From: Paenibacillus profundus
Lineage (GTDB): Bacteria; Bacillota; Bacilli; Paenibacillales; Paenibacillaceae
Assembly (NCBI RefSeq): GCF_021369635.1
Contig: NZ_JAJNBZ010000015.1
Coordinates: forward strand, 1 to 64,000
DNA length: 64,000 bases
Direction: 5' to 3'
Positions within the stretch are counted from its first letter, which is position 1. Each line of letters begins with the position of its first letter. The translations under genes were made by a program, and so were the position numbers. The notes beneath the pieces are model-generated. The model searched no databases and was not told where the DNA came from. It was given only the letters and a program-made list of their open reading frames with translations. Shown in pieces: positions 8,076 to 16,394 of this stretch.

Positions 8076-8604
8076 TTAATCTCCTTCCACGGTTCCCTGT
8101 CCATCGTGAAGCAACCGTGACATCATATATTCATCAATATATTGTTCTTTCACAAGGATGGAACACTTCTTGACTCCCTCAATCGTGAAACCAATTTTGC
8201 GGTACAGAGCAATCGCCCGTTCATTGTGGGCCATTACCGTCAGTTCCAAACGAACGATATCCTTCTCATTGGCCCAGTCCAACAGCTCATTGAACAATTG
8301 GGTGCCAATCCCTTGACCAGCATAGTCCTGCAGTATGCCGATAACGATATATAAGACATGCTTCGTCCGCTGAATATCTGAACCGAGACCGGCAATGTAC
8401 CCAACCAGTGTGTCATGCTCTTCGGCAACATATATGATGGAGCGTCCAGACTGAAGCATTCCTTGTATGCGATCACGCTGCGCTTCAACCGTCGTATTCC
8501 GCTCTCCCGGCTCATACAGCATGAACGACGTTTCTTCATCTAGCGTTTTGTTTAATGTCAAAAAACGCTTCCGCATCAGTTGGTTGGATAGGTCCGATCC
8601 TCAT
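8076..8604 (-). pseudogene. GNAT N-acetyltransferase with a 5' frameshift in a homopolymer
   Basis: The body encodes a good GNAT domain (VGYIAGLGSD, then the acetyl-CoA loop DYAGQGIGTQLFNELL and NERAIALYRKIGF). The natural start is the ATG at 8604, 7 nt after GGAGG and 14 nt after the stop of the preceding GNAT gene. It encodes MRIGPIQPTDAEAF, the usual GNAT opening. That frame is lost at a run of six A (+ strand 8560-8565), because five would join it to FLTLNKTLDEETSF in the downstream frame. Translation from the internal ATG at 8576 has no ribosome binding site. The change is a real inactivating or phase-variable slip, or a sequencing error. Confidence 0.75.
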
Positions 8605-8617
8605 CCCGCAACCTCCG

Positions 8618-9052
8618 TTACAAATCTTTCACAAACCCGTACCCAACTTCCCTGCTGAAGCCGAGGCGTTCATAGAACCGGTGTGCGCCCTCGCGCTTTA
8701 CATTCGACATCAGCATCATGACATGGCAGTTCCGTTCACGAGCGAACTCTTCCAATCGACTCATCAGCTTCATCCCGATGCCTTGGCCATGAGCCGCCGC
8801 CGTGACAATTACATTTTCAACCACCATAAAAGGCTGACAATCCCCTGTCAAATCTTCGCAAATAATGCCCATCACCGAACCGAGCAACTTGCCGTTCTCG
8901 CCCGCCGCACCCAAGAACAAATAATCCGGATCATCGCTCAATCGAGTCAGTCGGGTCGTCATCTTCTCTACGTTAATGGGGCGGTCATCCAGCTCTGCGT
9001 AAAGTACTGCCAATTGTGTTACATCTTCTACTTTCAGCTTGCGTATTAACAT
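8618..9052 (-). CDS. GNAT-family N-acetyltransferase
   Basis: The 144-residue protein has a clear acetyl-CoA binding loop in VTAAAHGQGIGMKLMSRLEEFA, preceded by VVENVIV (strand 4), and ends NVKREGAHRFYERLGF, a standard C-terminal GNAT signature. It resembles single-domain acetyltransferases of unknown substrate. Its start overlaps the end of the DinB-like gene by 7 bp, and its stop is 14 nt from the start of the frameshifted GNAT. The three genes therefore form a translationally coupled run. Confidence 0.87.
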   Translation of the reverse strand: MLIRKLKVEDVTQLAVLYAELDDRPINVEKMTTRLTRLSDDPDYLFLGAAGENGKLLGSVMGIICEDLTGDCQPFMVVENVIVTAAAHGQGIGMKLMSRLEEFARERNCHVMMLMSNVKREGAHRFYERLGFSREVGYGFVKDL

Positions 9053-9540
9053 GTTGTCTCTTGTTCCCCCTTATCTAACAAACCTCTCATCGGTTCCATA
9101 TGATGCCGATCATGCCACAGGAAATCCTGCAAATATTGCGGTGTTGAAAATGGATTGCCGTCACCGTCCACATAGGATTGCAAATACTCCTCTTCAGACA
9201 TCTCCGCAATCGCGTCAATGACGTTCTGCCTACACTGCAGCGTCTCTCGCACCAACTGGTCGAGCGGAATCGTATGGGCGTATGCAGCGGCTTCACGGTT
9301 AAACTCGTCGAAGTTCAAATGCTGTACTGTCAATGGCTGTCCCTGCACGATTTTCGCAATCGCATGCTGATAGAAATATTCATCCCAACGCATAATGTGG
9401 GATACGATTTCACGTATGGACATTTTTCCTTCCTCGCGTATCTCCCATACTTCTTCATTCCTATTGTTCAAATCGTTCACAAATGCTATCCACTCACCAA
9501 ATTGCTGCAATATACCGCTTCTTTCTTGAACCTGTTCCAC
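9046..9540 (-). CDS. DinB-superfamily protein
   Basis: This 164-residue four-helix-bundle protein has the DinB/ClbS pattern: SIREIVSHIMRWDEYF, with the first metal-site histidine, and LQDFLWHDRHHMEPM with the others. Family members include bacillithiol or mycothiol S-transferases and toxin-protection proteins. The specific role is not readable here. The start is a GTG at 9540, with GGAGGAG 7 nt upstream. It overlaps the following GNAT gene. Confidence 0.83.
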   Translation of the reverse strand: MEQVQERSGILQQFGEWIAFVNDLNNRNEEVWEIREEGKMSIREIVSHIMRWDEYFYQHAIAKIVQGQPLTVQHLNFDEFNREAAAYAHTIPLDQLVRETLQCRQNVIDAIAEMSEEEYLQSYVDGDGNPFSTPQYLQDFLWHDRHHMEPMRGLLDKGEQETTC

Positions 9541-9602
9541 CTGACTTCTCCTCCTCTAAATCCCATTCAATTAAATCAGCTTATTCAACACGGAGTTCCT
9601 CG

Positions 9603-9803
9603 CTAATACGTCACCCAAGCCGGGACAGCGTCGAACGAATAATGATTCAGCATGACCAGCGCCCATTTGTCGGTCGTATTGACTTCGGCATATAGATGCT
9701 AGAGTCCAATCTGCAGAGCATACCGGGCTTGGTGCATCGTCAAAGGCTTGCTTCCGTTCATAGGCATCGTGATTGTACGCTTCATACGTGCAAAGTCAGT
9801 CAT
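9603..9803 (-). pseudogene. Small ORF coupled to fosB, interrupted by TAG
   Basis: An ATG at 9803 overlaps the end of the VOC/FosB gene. It encodes 34 residues (MTDFARMKRTITMPMNGSKP...), then a TAG at 9699-9701. The same frame then continues 31 residues (HLYAEVNTTDKWALVMLNHY...) to a stop at 9603. The post-stop part looks protein-like, so a coding sequence of about 66 residues broken by one nonsense codon is the simplest reading. Family unknown. Confidence 0.45.
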
Positions 9804-10236
9804 GTCTATCCACTCTCTCGAAAAATTGGATATGCCGCTTGGAAGAACGGTAATATTGCAGGCGTTCCTCCAGTGTTCCCGTATGAAACTCGAAGCAATG
9901 ATGGTCGGGATCCAAAAAATAGATGGAACGTTTGTCTTCTTGCGCCCGTTCCCTTCCCTCAAGCACAGTCACCCCATAATCGAGCAGCCTCTGCTTCATG
10001 GCGTCATAGTCCCTCTCATCTATGCTGAACGCGATGTGCGTATACGTCACGTCTCGATTGGAGCGATCAACATCCTCCTGATTGAGCGCGATCCACAGTC
10101 CCTGGCAATCGAAGTATGCCAACTTTCTTCCGAGAGCAAGGAGCTTCCCTTCCAGGATATCACGGTAAAAGGCGATGGAGGAGTCCAGATTGGAGACGGA
10201 GAAGCACAAGTGATTCAGGCCTTTTATATACGCCAC
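9796..10236 (-). CDS. fosB: FosB-like metallothiol transferase (fosfomycin resistance)
   Basis: The 146-residue VOC protein closely follows the FosB pattern: NHLCFSVSNLDSSIAFYRD, then GRKLAYFDCQGLWIALN, TYTHIAFSI, VLEGRERAQEDKRSIYFLDPD and FEFHTGTLEERLQYY. The three metal ligands of the family are present as H9, H67 and E116. FosB enzymes add bacillithiol (or cysteine) to the epoxide of fosfomycin in the cytoplasm, using Mg2+ or Mn2+. The start is a GTG at 10236, with GGAGG 7 nt upstream. It is followed by a broken small ORF overlapping its stop. Whether it gives resistance is inference. Confidence 0.85.
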   Translation of the reverse strand: MAYIKGLNHLCFSVSNLDSSIAFYRDILEGKLLALGRKLAYFDCQGLWIALNQEDVDRSNRDVTYTHIAFSIDERDYDAMKQRLLDYGVTVLEGRERAQEDKRSIYFLDPDHHCFEFHTGTLEERLQYYRSSKRHIQFFERVDRHD

Positions 10237-10281
10237 GACAAATCCTCCTCTCTATATATGGAACCTCGAGCCCTGTTTCTC

Positions 10282-10809
10282 CTAAACGATATAGGCGGTA
10301 TTCTCGTCGAAATACAGCTCATATCCGAGCGCAGACAGCTTGACGAATACGGTAACGTTAATATCAAACATGCTGATTCCTTTTGTATACTGTGTCGAGC
10401 TGCTCAGAACGATCTCTTCTTTCCCGGGAAATCGAAACGTATGCGTAAAACCGCTATGGGAGACGTATTGGGCGAATACAATGGTCCGCACATACCATTC
10501 GTCGTCCAGCTGCACCAGCGAATGGCGGGAATCTCCTTCCAGCGGGAAATGATGAGAGCGGATGTGATAGATCGGCCAGCGCGCGATTTTATCCTTCACC
10601 AGATCGCGATCTAGCGGAATGCCTAGCTGTATGTAATAGATTCCTTTGAGGTAAGTAATGATTTTGGCAATGCCGATTAATGTAAATCCAGCAAATACGA
10701 CGAAAATGAGAAGTTGCGGCTCCCCCAAGTTAAGAAACATTGACACGCCATACACTCCGCCGATGAACAAGATGAACATGCCGAATATAAGCACAATGCC
10801 AGTCGTCAT
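10282..10809 (-). CDS. Membrane protein of unknown function
   Basis: The protein has 175 residues. Two hydrophobic helices fill residues 3-27 (GIVLIFGMFILFIGGVYGVSMF) and 33-55 (LLIFVVFAGFTLIGIAKIIT). A C-terminal soluble domain follows, with a strand-rich pattern (DEWYVRTIVFAQYVSHSGFTHTFRF). I do not recognise the family. AAGGAGG lies 6 nt before the ATG, which supports a real gene. It lies 45 bp upstream of fosB on the same strand. Confidence 0.7.
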   Translation of the reverse strand: MTTGIVLIFGMFILFIGGVYGVSMFLNLGEPQLLIFVVFAGFTLIGIAKIITYLKGIYYIQLGIPLDRDLVKDKIARWPIYHIRSHHFPLEGDSRHSLVQLDDEWYVRTIVFAQYVSHSGFTHTFRFPGKEEIVLSSSTQYTKGISMFDINVTVFVKLSALGYELYFDENTAYIV

Positions 10810-10910
10810 ATCATACCTCCTTCGCGGAACCGCCGGATGGTCGTATAATGTTGGACCTGAGTTACCAGGTCATACTTCCCTCCGGCATTTTTTTCGATGA
10901 TGAATTGTTG

Positions 10911-11510
10911 CTACTTAGAAAGATAGCCTTTCTCTACGGCGCTGCGCACGATCGTTTCCGCCAGCTTGCCGAGTTCTGCAGACCCTTCCCGGATGCCACG
11001 GATGCGAGCCAGCACCTTATCGCTCGTAATGCCGTTCTCCTGCCATGACTTCCCTTCAGTCACATAATTGTGAAGTAGCGGCTGAAGCCGATCCAGGGCG
11101 GATGCGAACTGAGCTTCCGGCGTCTGCCGCTGCTCGTATTCCACCCAGAGTTGATTCATCTCGTGCTGCTGGTCTTCCGGAAGCAGACCGAAGATACGTT
11201 TGGCCGCTTGCGATTCTCGTTCGAACTTGTCCTCGTTCCCTTTCGCGTCGTAGGCGAAAGTATCTCCTGCATCGATCTCGACGATATCGTGAATGATGAG
11301 CATTTTAAGCACGCGAAGCAGATTCAAATTCCGTTCATTCGCATACTCTTGAAGCAGGATGGCCATGACCGTCAAATGCCAAGTGTGTTCGGCATCATTT
11401 TCGTACCGGCTGCGATCAAGCAGATAGGACTTGCGAAAAATAGATTTCAGCTTATCTATCTCCTTAATGAATTCGATTTGCTTCAATAGTCTTTCGTTCA
11501 TGTGTGTCAT
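10911..11510 (-). CDS. HD-domain hydrolase (YfbR/HDDC2-like)
   Basis: The 199-residue protein has the HD-superfamily metal site: H42 (NDAEHTWHL), H74-D75 (LIIHDIVEIDAGD) and D140 (SALDRLQPLL). This arrangement matches the YfbR/HDDC2 group of 5'-deoxynucleotidases. Cleavage of dNMPs is therefore the likely activity, by family. The start at 11510 follows AAGGAG at a rather long 11 nt; a second ATG four codons in is possible. It is monocistronic or cotranscribed with the downstream membrane protein 101 bp away. Confidence 0.85.
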   Translation of the reverse strand: MTHMNERLLKQIEFIKEIDKLKSIFRKSYLLDRSRYENDAEHTWHLTVMAILLQEYANERNLNLLRVLKMLIIHDIVEIDAGDTFAYDAKGNEDKFERESQAAKRIFGLLPEDQQHEMNQLWVEYEQRQTPEAQFASALDRLQPLLHNYVTEGKSWQENGITSDKVLARIRGIREGSAELGKLAETIVRSAVEKGYLSK

Positions 11511-11727
11511 GTTCGCTTAATCTCCTTCGCATCCCCTTAATCCCTCAAGAGCGATGCAAAATTTCTTCATCCATCAGCCTTGCAACGAAACAATTTCGGC
11601 AACCGCTGCCACTTTTTACTATTGTCTCACAAAGAGACCGGCTTTCCTAGTTCCTAGTTGTCATGTGCAAATCTTCAACGAGATAACGGAAGCAGGGCAA
11701 GCCGACGCATCAAACATGGATTCATTG

Positions 11728-12537
11728 TCATGCGCGCAAGCCTTGCTTGACGATCTGCAGCCACTCTTCTTTATAGTCGGGATGACACGCAATTAAATAA
11801 GGTTCCTCGCACATGCCTTGAAATGGTCTGCCTTGGAAATCCATCACGTGTCCGCCCGCTTCTTGAACCATAAGCACGCCCGAATACAAATCCTCACCTT
11901 CCGAGTTGTAGAGCACGATTGCCTCGGCATCGCCCTTCGCGAGCATGCACCAGACTAGAGTTGGAGCCCACACCCTCAGCATTCGCTTGCACTTCAAGTC
12001 CAAATGCTGCCGCAATTGAACGGCCTGTTCATCATGCTGAACAAGATGCCCCTGAATCCAGCCCAATGTCGCCCGCTGCAGTTGCAGCTGCGGCTTCTTC
12101 TTCATCTGCATCTGGACTCCGTTGCAAAAAAATCCTTCATCCTTGAAAGATATGTAGAGGCGGTCAGTCATAGGCTCATAGATAACACCTAGCACAGGCT
12201 CTTCCTTAAATAGCAAAGTAATAGATACCGCAAAAACCGGCAGACCGATTACATAATTATTTGTGCCGTCGAGCGGGTCCACTAGCCACAGCCAGTCGCT
12301 CTCCTTCCCCAGCTGTCCGGCTTCCTCACTTCGGATAAGGTGTTCGGGAAACGTGTGTCCGATAGCCTCCACAATGACCTGCTCTGCAAGATGGTCGACT
12401 TCGGTCACTACATCTCCGAAGACCCCCTTGTCTTCACATTGGTGATAGGTAGCGAAACGATGTTTTGTTATATCGCCTGCGGCTTTCACGGCCGAAACTG
12501 CCACATCTCTGGCAGCGTGCAGAATCGTTCTGTCCAT
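11728..12537 (-). CDS. Inositol monophosphatase family protein
   Basis: The 269-residue protein has both hallmarks of the Li+-sensitive phosphatase family. One is the EEAG metal ligand pair near residue 71; the other is WLVDPLDGTNNYV with D87 and D90. The C-terminal motif is GEDLYSGVLMVQEAGG instead of the usual WDxAAG...EAGG, so one metal aspartate is kept but the tryptophan is changed. It could act on inositol phosphate, 3'-phosphoadenosine phosphate or related small phosphates. The ribosome binding site is weak (GGGGTG). Confidence 0.86.
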   Translation of the reverse strand: MDRTILHAARDVAVSAVKAAGDITKHRFATYHQCEDKGVFGDVVTEVDHLAEQVIVEAIGHTFPEHLIRSEEAGQLGKESDWLWLVDPLDGTNNYVIGLPVFAVSITLLFKEEPVLGVIYEPMTDRLYISFKDEGFFCNGVQMQMKKKPQLQLQRATLGWIQGHLVQHDEQAVQLRQHLDLKCKRMLRVWAPTLVWCMLAKGDAEAIVLYNSEGEDLYSGVLMVQEAGGHVMDFQGRPFQGMCEEPYLIACHPDYKEEWLQIVKQGLRA

Positions 12538-12683
12538 GATGCACCCCGTCTTTGCTCGTAGTATGAAATTTGCGTTTTTTAGAAAATTGACCTCTAAATC
12601 CGTGAGACATGCCCTATACTTTCAGGAATATTTTAACTATAATACATGGGAACCAACGTGTATAGACCAAGGAGGAACTGAAT

Positions 12684-13373
12684 ATGAAGCAATGGTTGAA
12701 AACATGGCTCGGCTCCGGCATGGCTGTCGTCATGGTCATATCGGCATTCACTCCCGCCGCTGGCGCGCACCCGGGAAGAACGGACAGCAACGGCGGACAT
12801 TACTGCCGCACCAATTGTGAGAAATGGGGGCTCGAATACGGGGAATACCATTACCATAATGGCGGGTCAAGCAGTTCAAAGGGGAGCAGTTCGTCAAAAG
12901 CTTCGAACAAAGCAAAATCGTCAGGGTCAAAAGCAAAGTCAAAACCGAGCAAAAGCAAATCATCGAATAAAGCCAAGTCCAACGCCAATTCAAAGGCTGT
13001 ACCTAAAAAGCCCGTTCCACAACAACTGAATATTTCGGTATTGCTCAACAAGGAATCAGTTCAGCTTCCATCGAAGCCGGTTCGCCATGAGGGCCAAGTA
13101 CTGCTTCCGCTCATAGATACGTTGAGCGCATTCGATATTCCTTACACGATTAGCGATAAAAGCGTGCACATTCAGCTGGACGACCGAACCGTCATTATTC
13201 CTATCCAACATAACGAATTAAACATACAAGTGGATGGACAAGCAGTGAAGCTATCCACCCCGATGATCATTTACGGAGGAAAATTGATGGTGCCGCTGCA
13301 GCTCTTCCGTGATGCGCTGCCCTGCACGTTAGAGTGGAACGAGACAATGAAGCAGTTGAGCGTAACGTTGTAA
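12684..13373 (+). CDS. Secreted YHYH-motif protein with Ser/Lys linker and stalk domain
   Basis: The 229-residue precursor has three parts. A signal peptide covers residues 1-28 (hydrophobic GMAVVMVISAFTPAAGA). An HPGRTDSNGGHYCRTNCEKWG...YHYH motif domain with paired cysteines covers about 29-58. A low-complexity Ser/Lys/Ala linker of about 50 residues is followed by a C-terminal copper-amine-oxidase-N-like (stalk) domain from about 120 to 229. Such stalk domains occur on Paenibacillus surface proteins and are thought to bind the cell wall. The very basic linker would suit binding to wall polymers. AAGGAGG lies 7 nt before the ATG. Confidence 0.82.
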   Translation: MKQWLKTWLGSGMAVVMVISAFTPAAGAHPGRTDSNGGHYCRTNCEKWGLEYGEYHYHNGGSSSSKGSSSSKASNKAKSSGSKAKSKPSKSKSSNKAKSNANSKAVPKKPVPQQLNISVLLNKESVQLPSKPVRHEGQVLLPLIDTLSAFDIPYTISDKSVHIQLDDRTVIIPIQHNELNIQVDGQAVKLSTPMIIYGGKLMVPLQLFRDALPCTLEWNETMKQLSVTL

Positions 13374-13465
13374 GCCCCGTAGGATCGTGACGACAGGACA
13401 CTTCAGCCACTGGATAGTATAATTCACCGTAATGGCGCAGCGACCTTATCCATCCGGAGTTTGTC

Positions 13466-13591
13466 ATGCGGCGCCATACGATGTACCTTTATCATAAGAA
13501 GGAACGTCTGCCCGAAATACAGAAAATCTTTACAGAGTACAAGGATTTTGAGGTAAAAAAGGCGAAGCGCCCCGCATGGAGAATCCCATAG
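13466..13591 (+). pseudogene. 41-codon ORF, possible LysR C-terminal remnant
   Basis: MRRHTMYLYHKKERLPEIQK and the following 21 residues form an open frame with CGGAG 6 nt before the ATG. The YLYHKK...L..IQK...EY pattern resembles the end of LysR effector domains, so it may be a decayed gene end rather than a small gene. It overlaps the terminator of the opposite-strand flavoprotein gene. Confidence 0.25.
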
Positions 13592-13598
13592 CGGGGCG
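13555..13598 (-). terminator. Rho-independent terminator of the PPOX flavoprotein gene
   Basis: A perfect CGCCCCGC/GCGGGGCG stem is followed on the minus strand by six T. It lies 37 bp beyond the stop codon at 13635. Confidence 0.8.
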
Positions 13599-13634
13599 TG
13601 GGCGCCGTTCGTATGCAGCAGAAATGCGGCTCGG

Positions 13635-14264
13635 CTAATACAATCGCTTCGTATAGCTTTCCTGCAGGCTGCGGGCAATGTCGTCCGCATTGCCCCGGGC
13701 GTGAGCGGCCAGCATCTGCGCTGCGGACGGCAGCTCTTCCTCCGCGGGCCAGGAAGCCGGGTTCCACAGGGTGGAGCGCTTGAACGCCTTGGCGCAGTGG
13801 ATGAAGCATTCTTCCACTGTGATGCCGATGCCGAGAACGGGGCTATTCCCGTTCGCCTTCATCGGCTCAAGCAGCGCGCGGTCCTTGACGATGCAAGCCC
13901 TCCCGTTCACACGCAGCGTCTCCTCTAACCCGGGAATGATGAAGATGACTCCCGCATGACCGTTCGCCAGTATGTTGCGCAACGAATCGATGCGGCGGTT
14001 ACCCGGACGTTCCGGAATGATGAAGCGGCGCGTGTCCAGCACGTGCACGAAGCCGGGAGCATCTCCCCGCGGCGACACGTCGCAATGTCCCGTCTCGTCG
14101 GATGTCGCAAGGAACAACAGCGGCGATTGCGATAGGAATCGGATGCAATTGTCGTCAAGCCTTGCGATGACCTTGCGCTTGACCAATTCGCTTGGATTTC
14201 CAATCAGCGTGCGGATTTCGGACTCCGATGTGATCATTTCCCCAAACTTTGAATCATGTTCCAT
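13635..14264 (-). CDS. Pyridoxamine 5'-phosphate oxidase-family flavoprotein
   Basis: The 209-residue protein matches the MSMEG_1061-type group of FMN-binding split-barrel proteins. Features are IRFLSQSPLLFLATSDETGHCDVSPRGD at about 42-70, FIIPERPGNRRIDSLRNILANG at about 81-102, and the C-terminal FIHCAKAFKRSTLW. Family members bind FMN or F420 and reduce small substrates; the true substrate is unknown. GGAGGGG precedes the ATG. It is monocistronic with a strong terminator. Confidence 0.87.
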   Translation of the reverse strand: MEHDSKFGEMITSESEIRTLIGNPSELVKRKVIARLDDNCIRFLSQSPLLFLATSDETGHCDVSPRGDAPGFVHVLDTRRFIIPERPGNRRIDSLRNILANGHAGVIFIIPGLEETLRVNGRACIVKDRALLEPMKANGNSPVLGIGITVEECFIHCAKAFKRSTLWNPASWPAEEELPSAAQMLAAHARGNADDIARSLQESYTKRLY

Positions 14265-14393
14265 AAGATGAATCCCCTCCGATTAGATGTCTCTTGTCCT
14301 TATACCATACTATTCCTGCACACCAATGTTAAGGAGTTCGGCTCCAACCATCGTGCGAATTCGCTTTCTCCTCTACGGCAAGTACGCCAAATA

Positions 14394-14520
14394 GCCCTTT
14401 TGCCCACTATCCCAATTATTCAGAAGATTAGAAGATGAGTAAGAATAACGAATATCGCACCTTTTGCTCCGGTTCAATCGTTCCTGACTGAATGCATTAT
14501 TAGCCCGTCCCGTTCCCCCA
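14394..14520. repeat. Intergenic repeat family, copy C
   Basis: CCCACTATCCCAATTATTCAG here matches CCCACTATCCCAACTATTCAG at 43673. Both are preceded by CCCTTTT, and about 70 bp further both share a CAAYCGYTCCTSACTGAA-like stretch followed by TAGCCCRTCCC. The left edge also resembles copies A and B. Confidence 0.6.
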
Positions 14521-14582
14521 CTCTCTTACGATTACTGCTTCCGTTCTCCTCGCAAGCATTCGAGCTCACAATTGTCTAATTC

Positions 14583-14653
14583 ATTGGATTTGCTCCAATA
14601 AAACAGTAGTGTATATCTCTTTACGGCCGATTCTATTGGATTTCATCCAATAG
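14583..14653. repeat. Two ATTGGA...TCCAAT hairpins
   Basis: ATTGGA (14583-14588) pairs with TCCAAT (14594-14599). CTATTGGAT (14633-14641) pairs perfectly with ATCCAATAG (14645-14653) around a 3-nt loop. The second has the same core and loop size as the inverted repeat at 94-120. Confidence 0.55.
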
Positions 14654-14953
14654 TTTGACACTCCATCCGCCCTAATGGCTGAAAACAGCCCAATCCATTG
14701 GACAATTTACAGTCTACATGCCGATTTGCAGCCGAGTCCGTACATTTGACTGCATATTTTCCAATGGCGCTTACCACGATCTTCCTTCTACACCACTCCA
14801 ATGCTGTTTCTTAATCATTCAATGGACATCTGAATCACTCAGCCGGGCTTTATTATCGTTTATTGTTGATTTTTGAACAAAAGAAAAATCGCCATGATAA
14901 GAGCTTATTGTACTATCGTTTTCCGCTAGTTGAGGGCAAGCACCCATCGTATA

Positions 14954-15364
14954 TTATTTCTGGCACTTATTTTTTATACGTATGGATCGATTCAAGTGAA
15001 GGAAATTGTATCTTGTAGCAGGCATTAGCACTAAACCGGCAATGGTTTTACTGCCCCAATAATCTATAAGCCATTTTGCCTTTTCCTTAACTGCGCCTTG
15101 TTGTTCGATTAATTTTCTAAGGCGGACAGATTCAACCTTTTGTTTAAGAAGCTGAGATGCTGGTTGGATACCGAAAGATAAAGCAGCAATTTTTGCGAAA
15201 AGAGCTTTAATTAACGGGGATGTGTGTCCGCGATGGACCTGTCGCAACTTAAAAATCGGCTGAAATCGCGATTTTAGATGCACTTTTGCAGTTGCCGCAT
15301 CAGAGTTGGCTGCGTAGCCACAGAAAAGGACCCTGCCGCAAGCTGCTTTACGAGCTTGCAACAC
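14954..15364 (-). CDS. Hypothetical protein, doubtful
   Basis: This is an open frame of 136 codons starting with GTG or TTG and with no good ribosome binding site (AAAAGGCC only). The predicted protein is basic, with a predicted-helical stretch near SQLLKQKVESVRLRKLIEQQ and an IAGLVLM hydrophobic patch. I do not recognise it. Base composition is more AT-rich than its neighbours, so it may be an acquired or decaying gene. It lies 40 bp downstream of the S66 peptidase gene on the same strand. Confidence 0.35.
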   Translation of the reverse strand: MLQARKAACGRVLFCGYAANSDAATAKVHLKSRFQPIFKLRQVHRGHTSPLIKALFAKIAALSFGIQPASQLLKQKVESVRLRKLIEQQGAVKEKAKWLIDYWGSKTIAGLVLMPATRYNFLHLNRSIRIKNKCQK

Positions 15365-15404
15365 GGCCTTTTATATCAACCTAGCAACTGTCACCCTGCT
15401 GCTC

Positions 15405-16391
15405 CTAAAAAGGCTCTTCCCGGAACTGCAGCTGCGGCGGAGCCTCTCGATTGGCATCCAGCTTGGCATATCCTCCGATCGGAAACGTGAATATCGGCGT
15501 CGTGTGGCCGAAATCGACGTCGGCAATGACCGGCATCCCTTGCAGCTCCTGCTTGGTGGCGATGATCTTTGTCAACAATGCCAACGTCATACGGGACGAC
15601 TTCTGGAAACGGCCGATGACCAATCCGCGCACCTCATCGGCGCCAGGTTGGTGAAGAAGCGACTGCAAATCTCTGTCGAACGTTTCTGGACTAGTTAACT
15701 CGTCATCCTCTAGAAACAAAACGGCCCCGCGCAGATCCGGCATATACTCCGTGCCTTGCAGTAAATTCAATGTGCACAAATTGCCGCCGATTATCGTTCC
15801 TTCACAAGTGCCTGCGTGAATAATCGACCAGCCTTCGTTCGGAATGAATTCCCGCCGTTCCTGATCGAGATACCACGCGTCGTCGCTCCATTGTGCCGAC
15901 GGCGTGACCGTCATAATCTCGTTCGTCGTCACCATTTTGCGGAAATGTTCCGCCGTATATTCGATGCCGTGCTCCATGCCAAAGGTGGAAAAATGAGCTC
16001 CGGAATAAGTAACAAGCCCTGCCTTGGCATACATCGCGTTGCTTAACGCGGTGATGTCCGAATATCCGCAGAACAATTTCGGATTGCGCCCAATCAGTTC
16101 ATAATCCAAATAACGGAGCAACTGATTGCTGTTATAGCCGCCAATTACCGTCAAGATGGCTTTCACGTTCGGGTCGCGGAATGCTTCATGCACATCCTCC
16201 ACTCTGGATACAATCGACGAAGAACAAAAATCATCCGTCTCTTCCACATGCGTGGAATACGTCACTGTAAACCCCATCTGTTCCAAGCGGCTCTTCGCCA
16301 ACTCTCGCTGTGGCACAGAGATGAGCGACAAGCTTCTAGAAGGAGCGATAACCCGGATTTCGTCTCCCCGTTTCAATTTGGGTATACTCAT
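15405..16391 (-). CDS. S66-family serine carboxypeptidase (LD-carboxypeptidase/MccF-like)
   Basis: The 328-residue protein has the S66 fold and catalytic triad. The nucleophile is S111 in FCGYSDIT, and the acid and base are E228 in AVLFLEDDE and H296 in DFGHTTP. The family includes LdcA, which trims murein tetrapeptides, and MccF, which hydrolyses the amide bond of microcin C-like peptidyl-nucleotides and gives self-immunity. The length and the loop between strands fit the MccF side somewhat better. It starts 3 bp after the stop of an ATP-grasp gene, so the two are certainly cotranscribed. Confidence 0.88.
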   Translation of the reverse strand: MSIPKLKRGDEIRVIAPSRSLSLISVPQRELAKSRLEQMGFTVTYSTHVEETDDFCSSSIVSRVEDVHEAFRDPNVKAILTVIGGYNSNQLLRYLDYELIGRNPKLFCGYSDITALSNAMYAKAGLVTYSGAHFSTFGMEHGIEYTAEHFRKMVTTNEIMTVTPSAQWSDDAWYLDQERREFIPNEGWSIIHAGTCEGTIIGGNLCTLNLLQGTEYMPDLRGAVLFLEDDELTSPETFDRDLQSLLHQPGADEVRGLVIGRFQKSSRMTLALLTKIIATKQELQGMPVIADVDFGHTTPIFTFPIGGYAKLDANREAPPQLQFREEPF

Positions 16392-16394
16392 TGT

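Larger units (their letters stand above)
14265..14953. other. 689-bp intergenic region rich in repeats
   Basis: No gene is supported. It holds a copy of the 130-300 bp intergenic repeat (14394-14520) followed by several ATTGGA/TCCAAT motifs and two hairpins (14583-14599 and 14633-14653). The rest is AT-rich without a recognisable element. Confidence 0.6.

Noticed and set aside
11511-11727. Small thioredoxin-like peptide (GSGCRNC) on the minus strand
   Set aside because: The frame has no start codon and only about 33 codons; the CxxC is probably chance.
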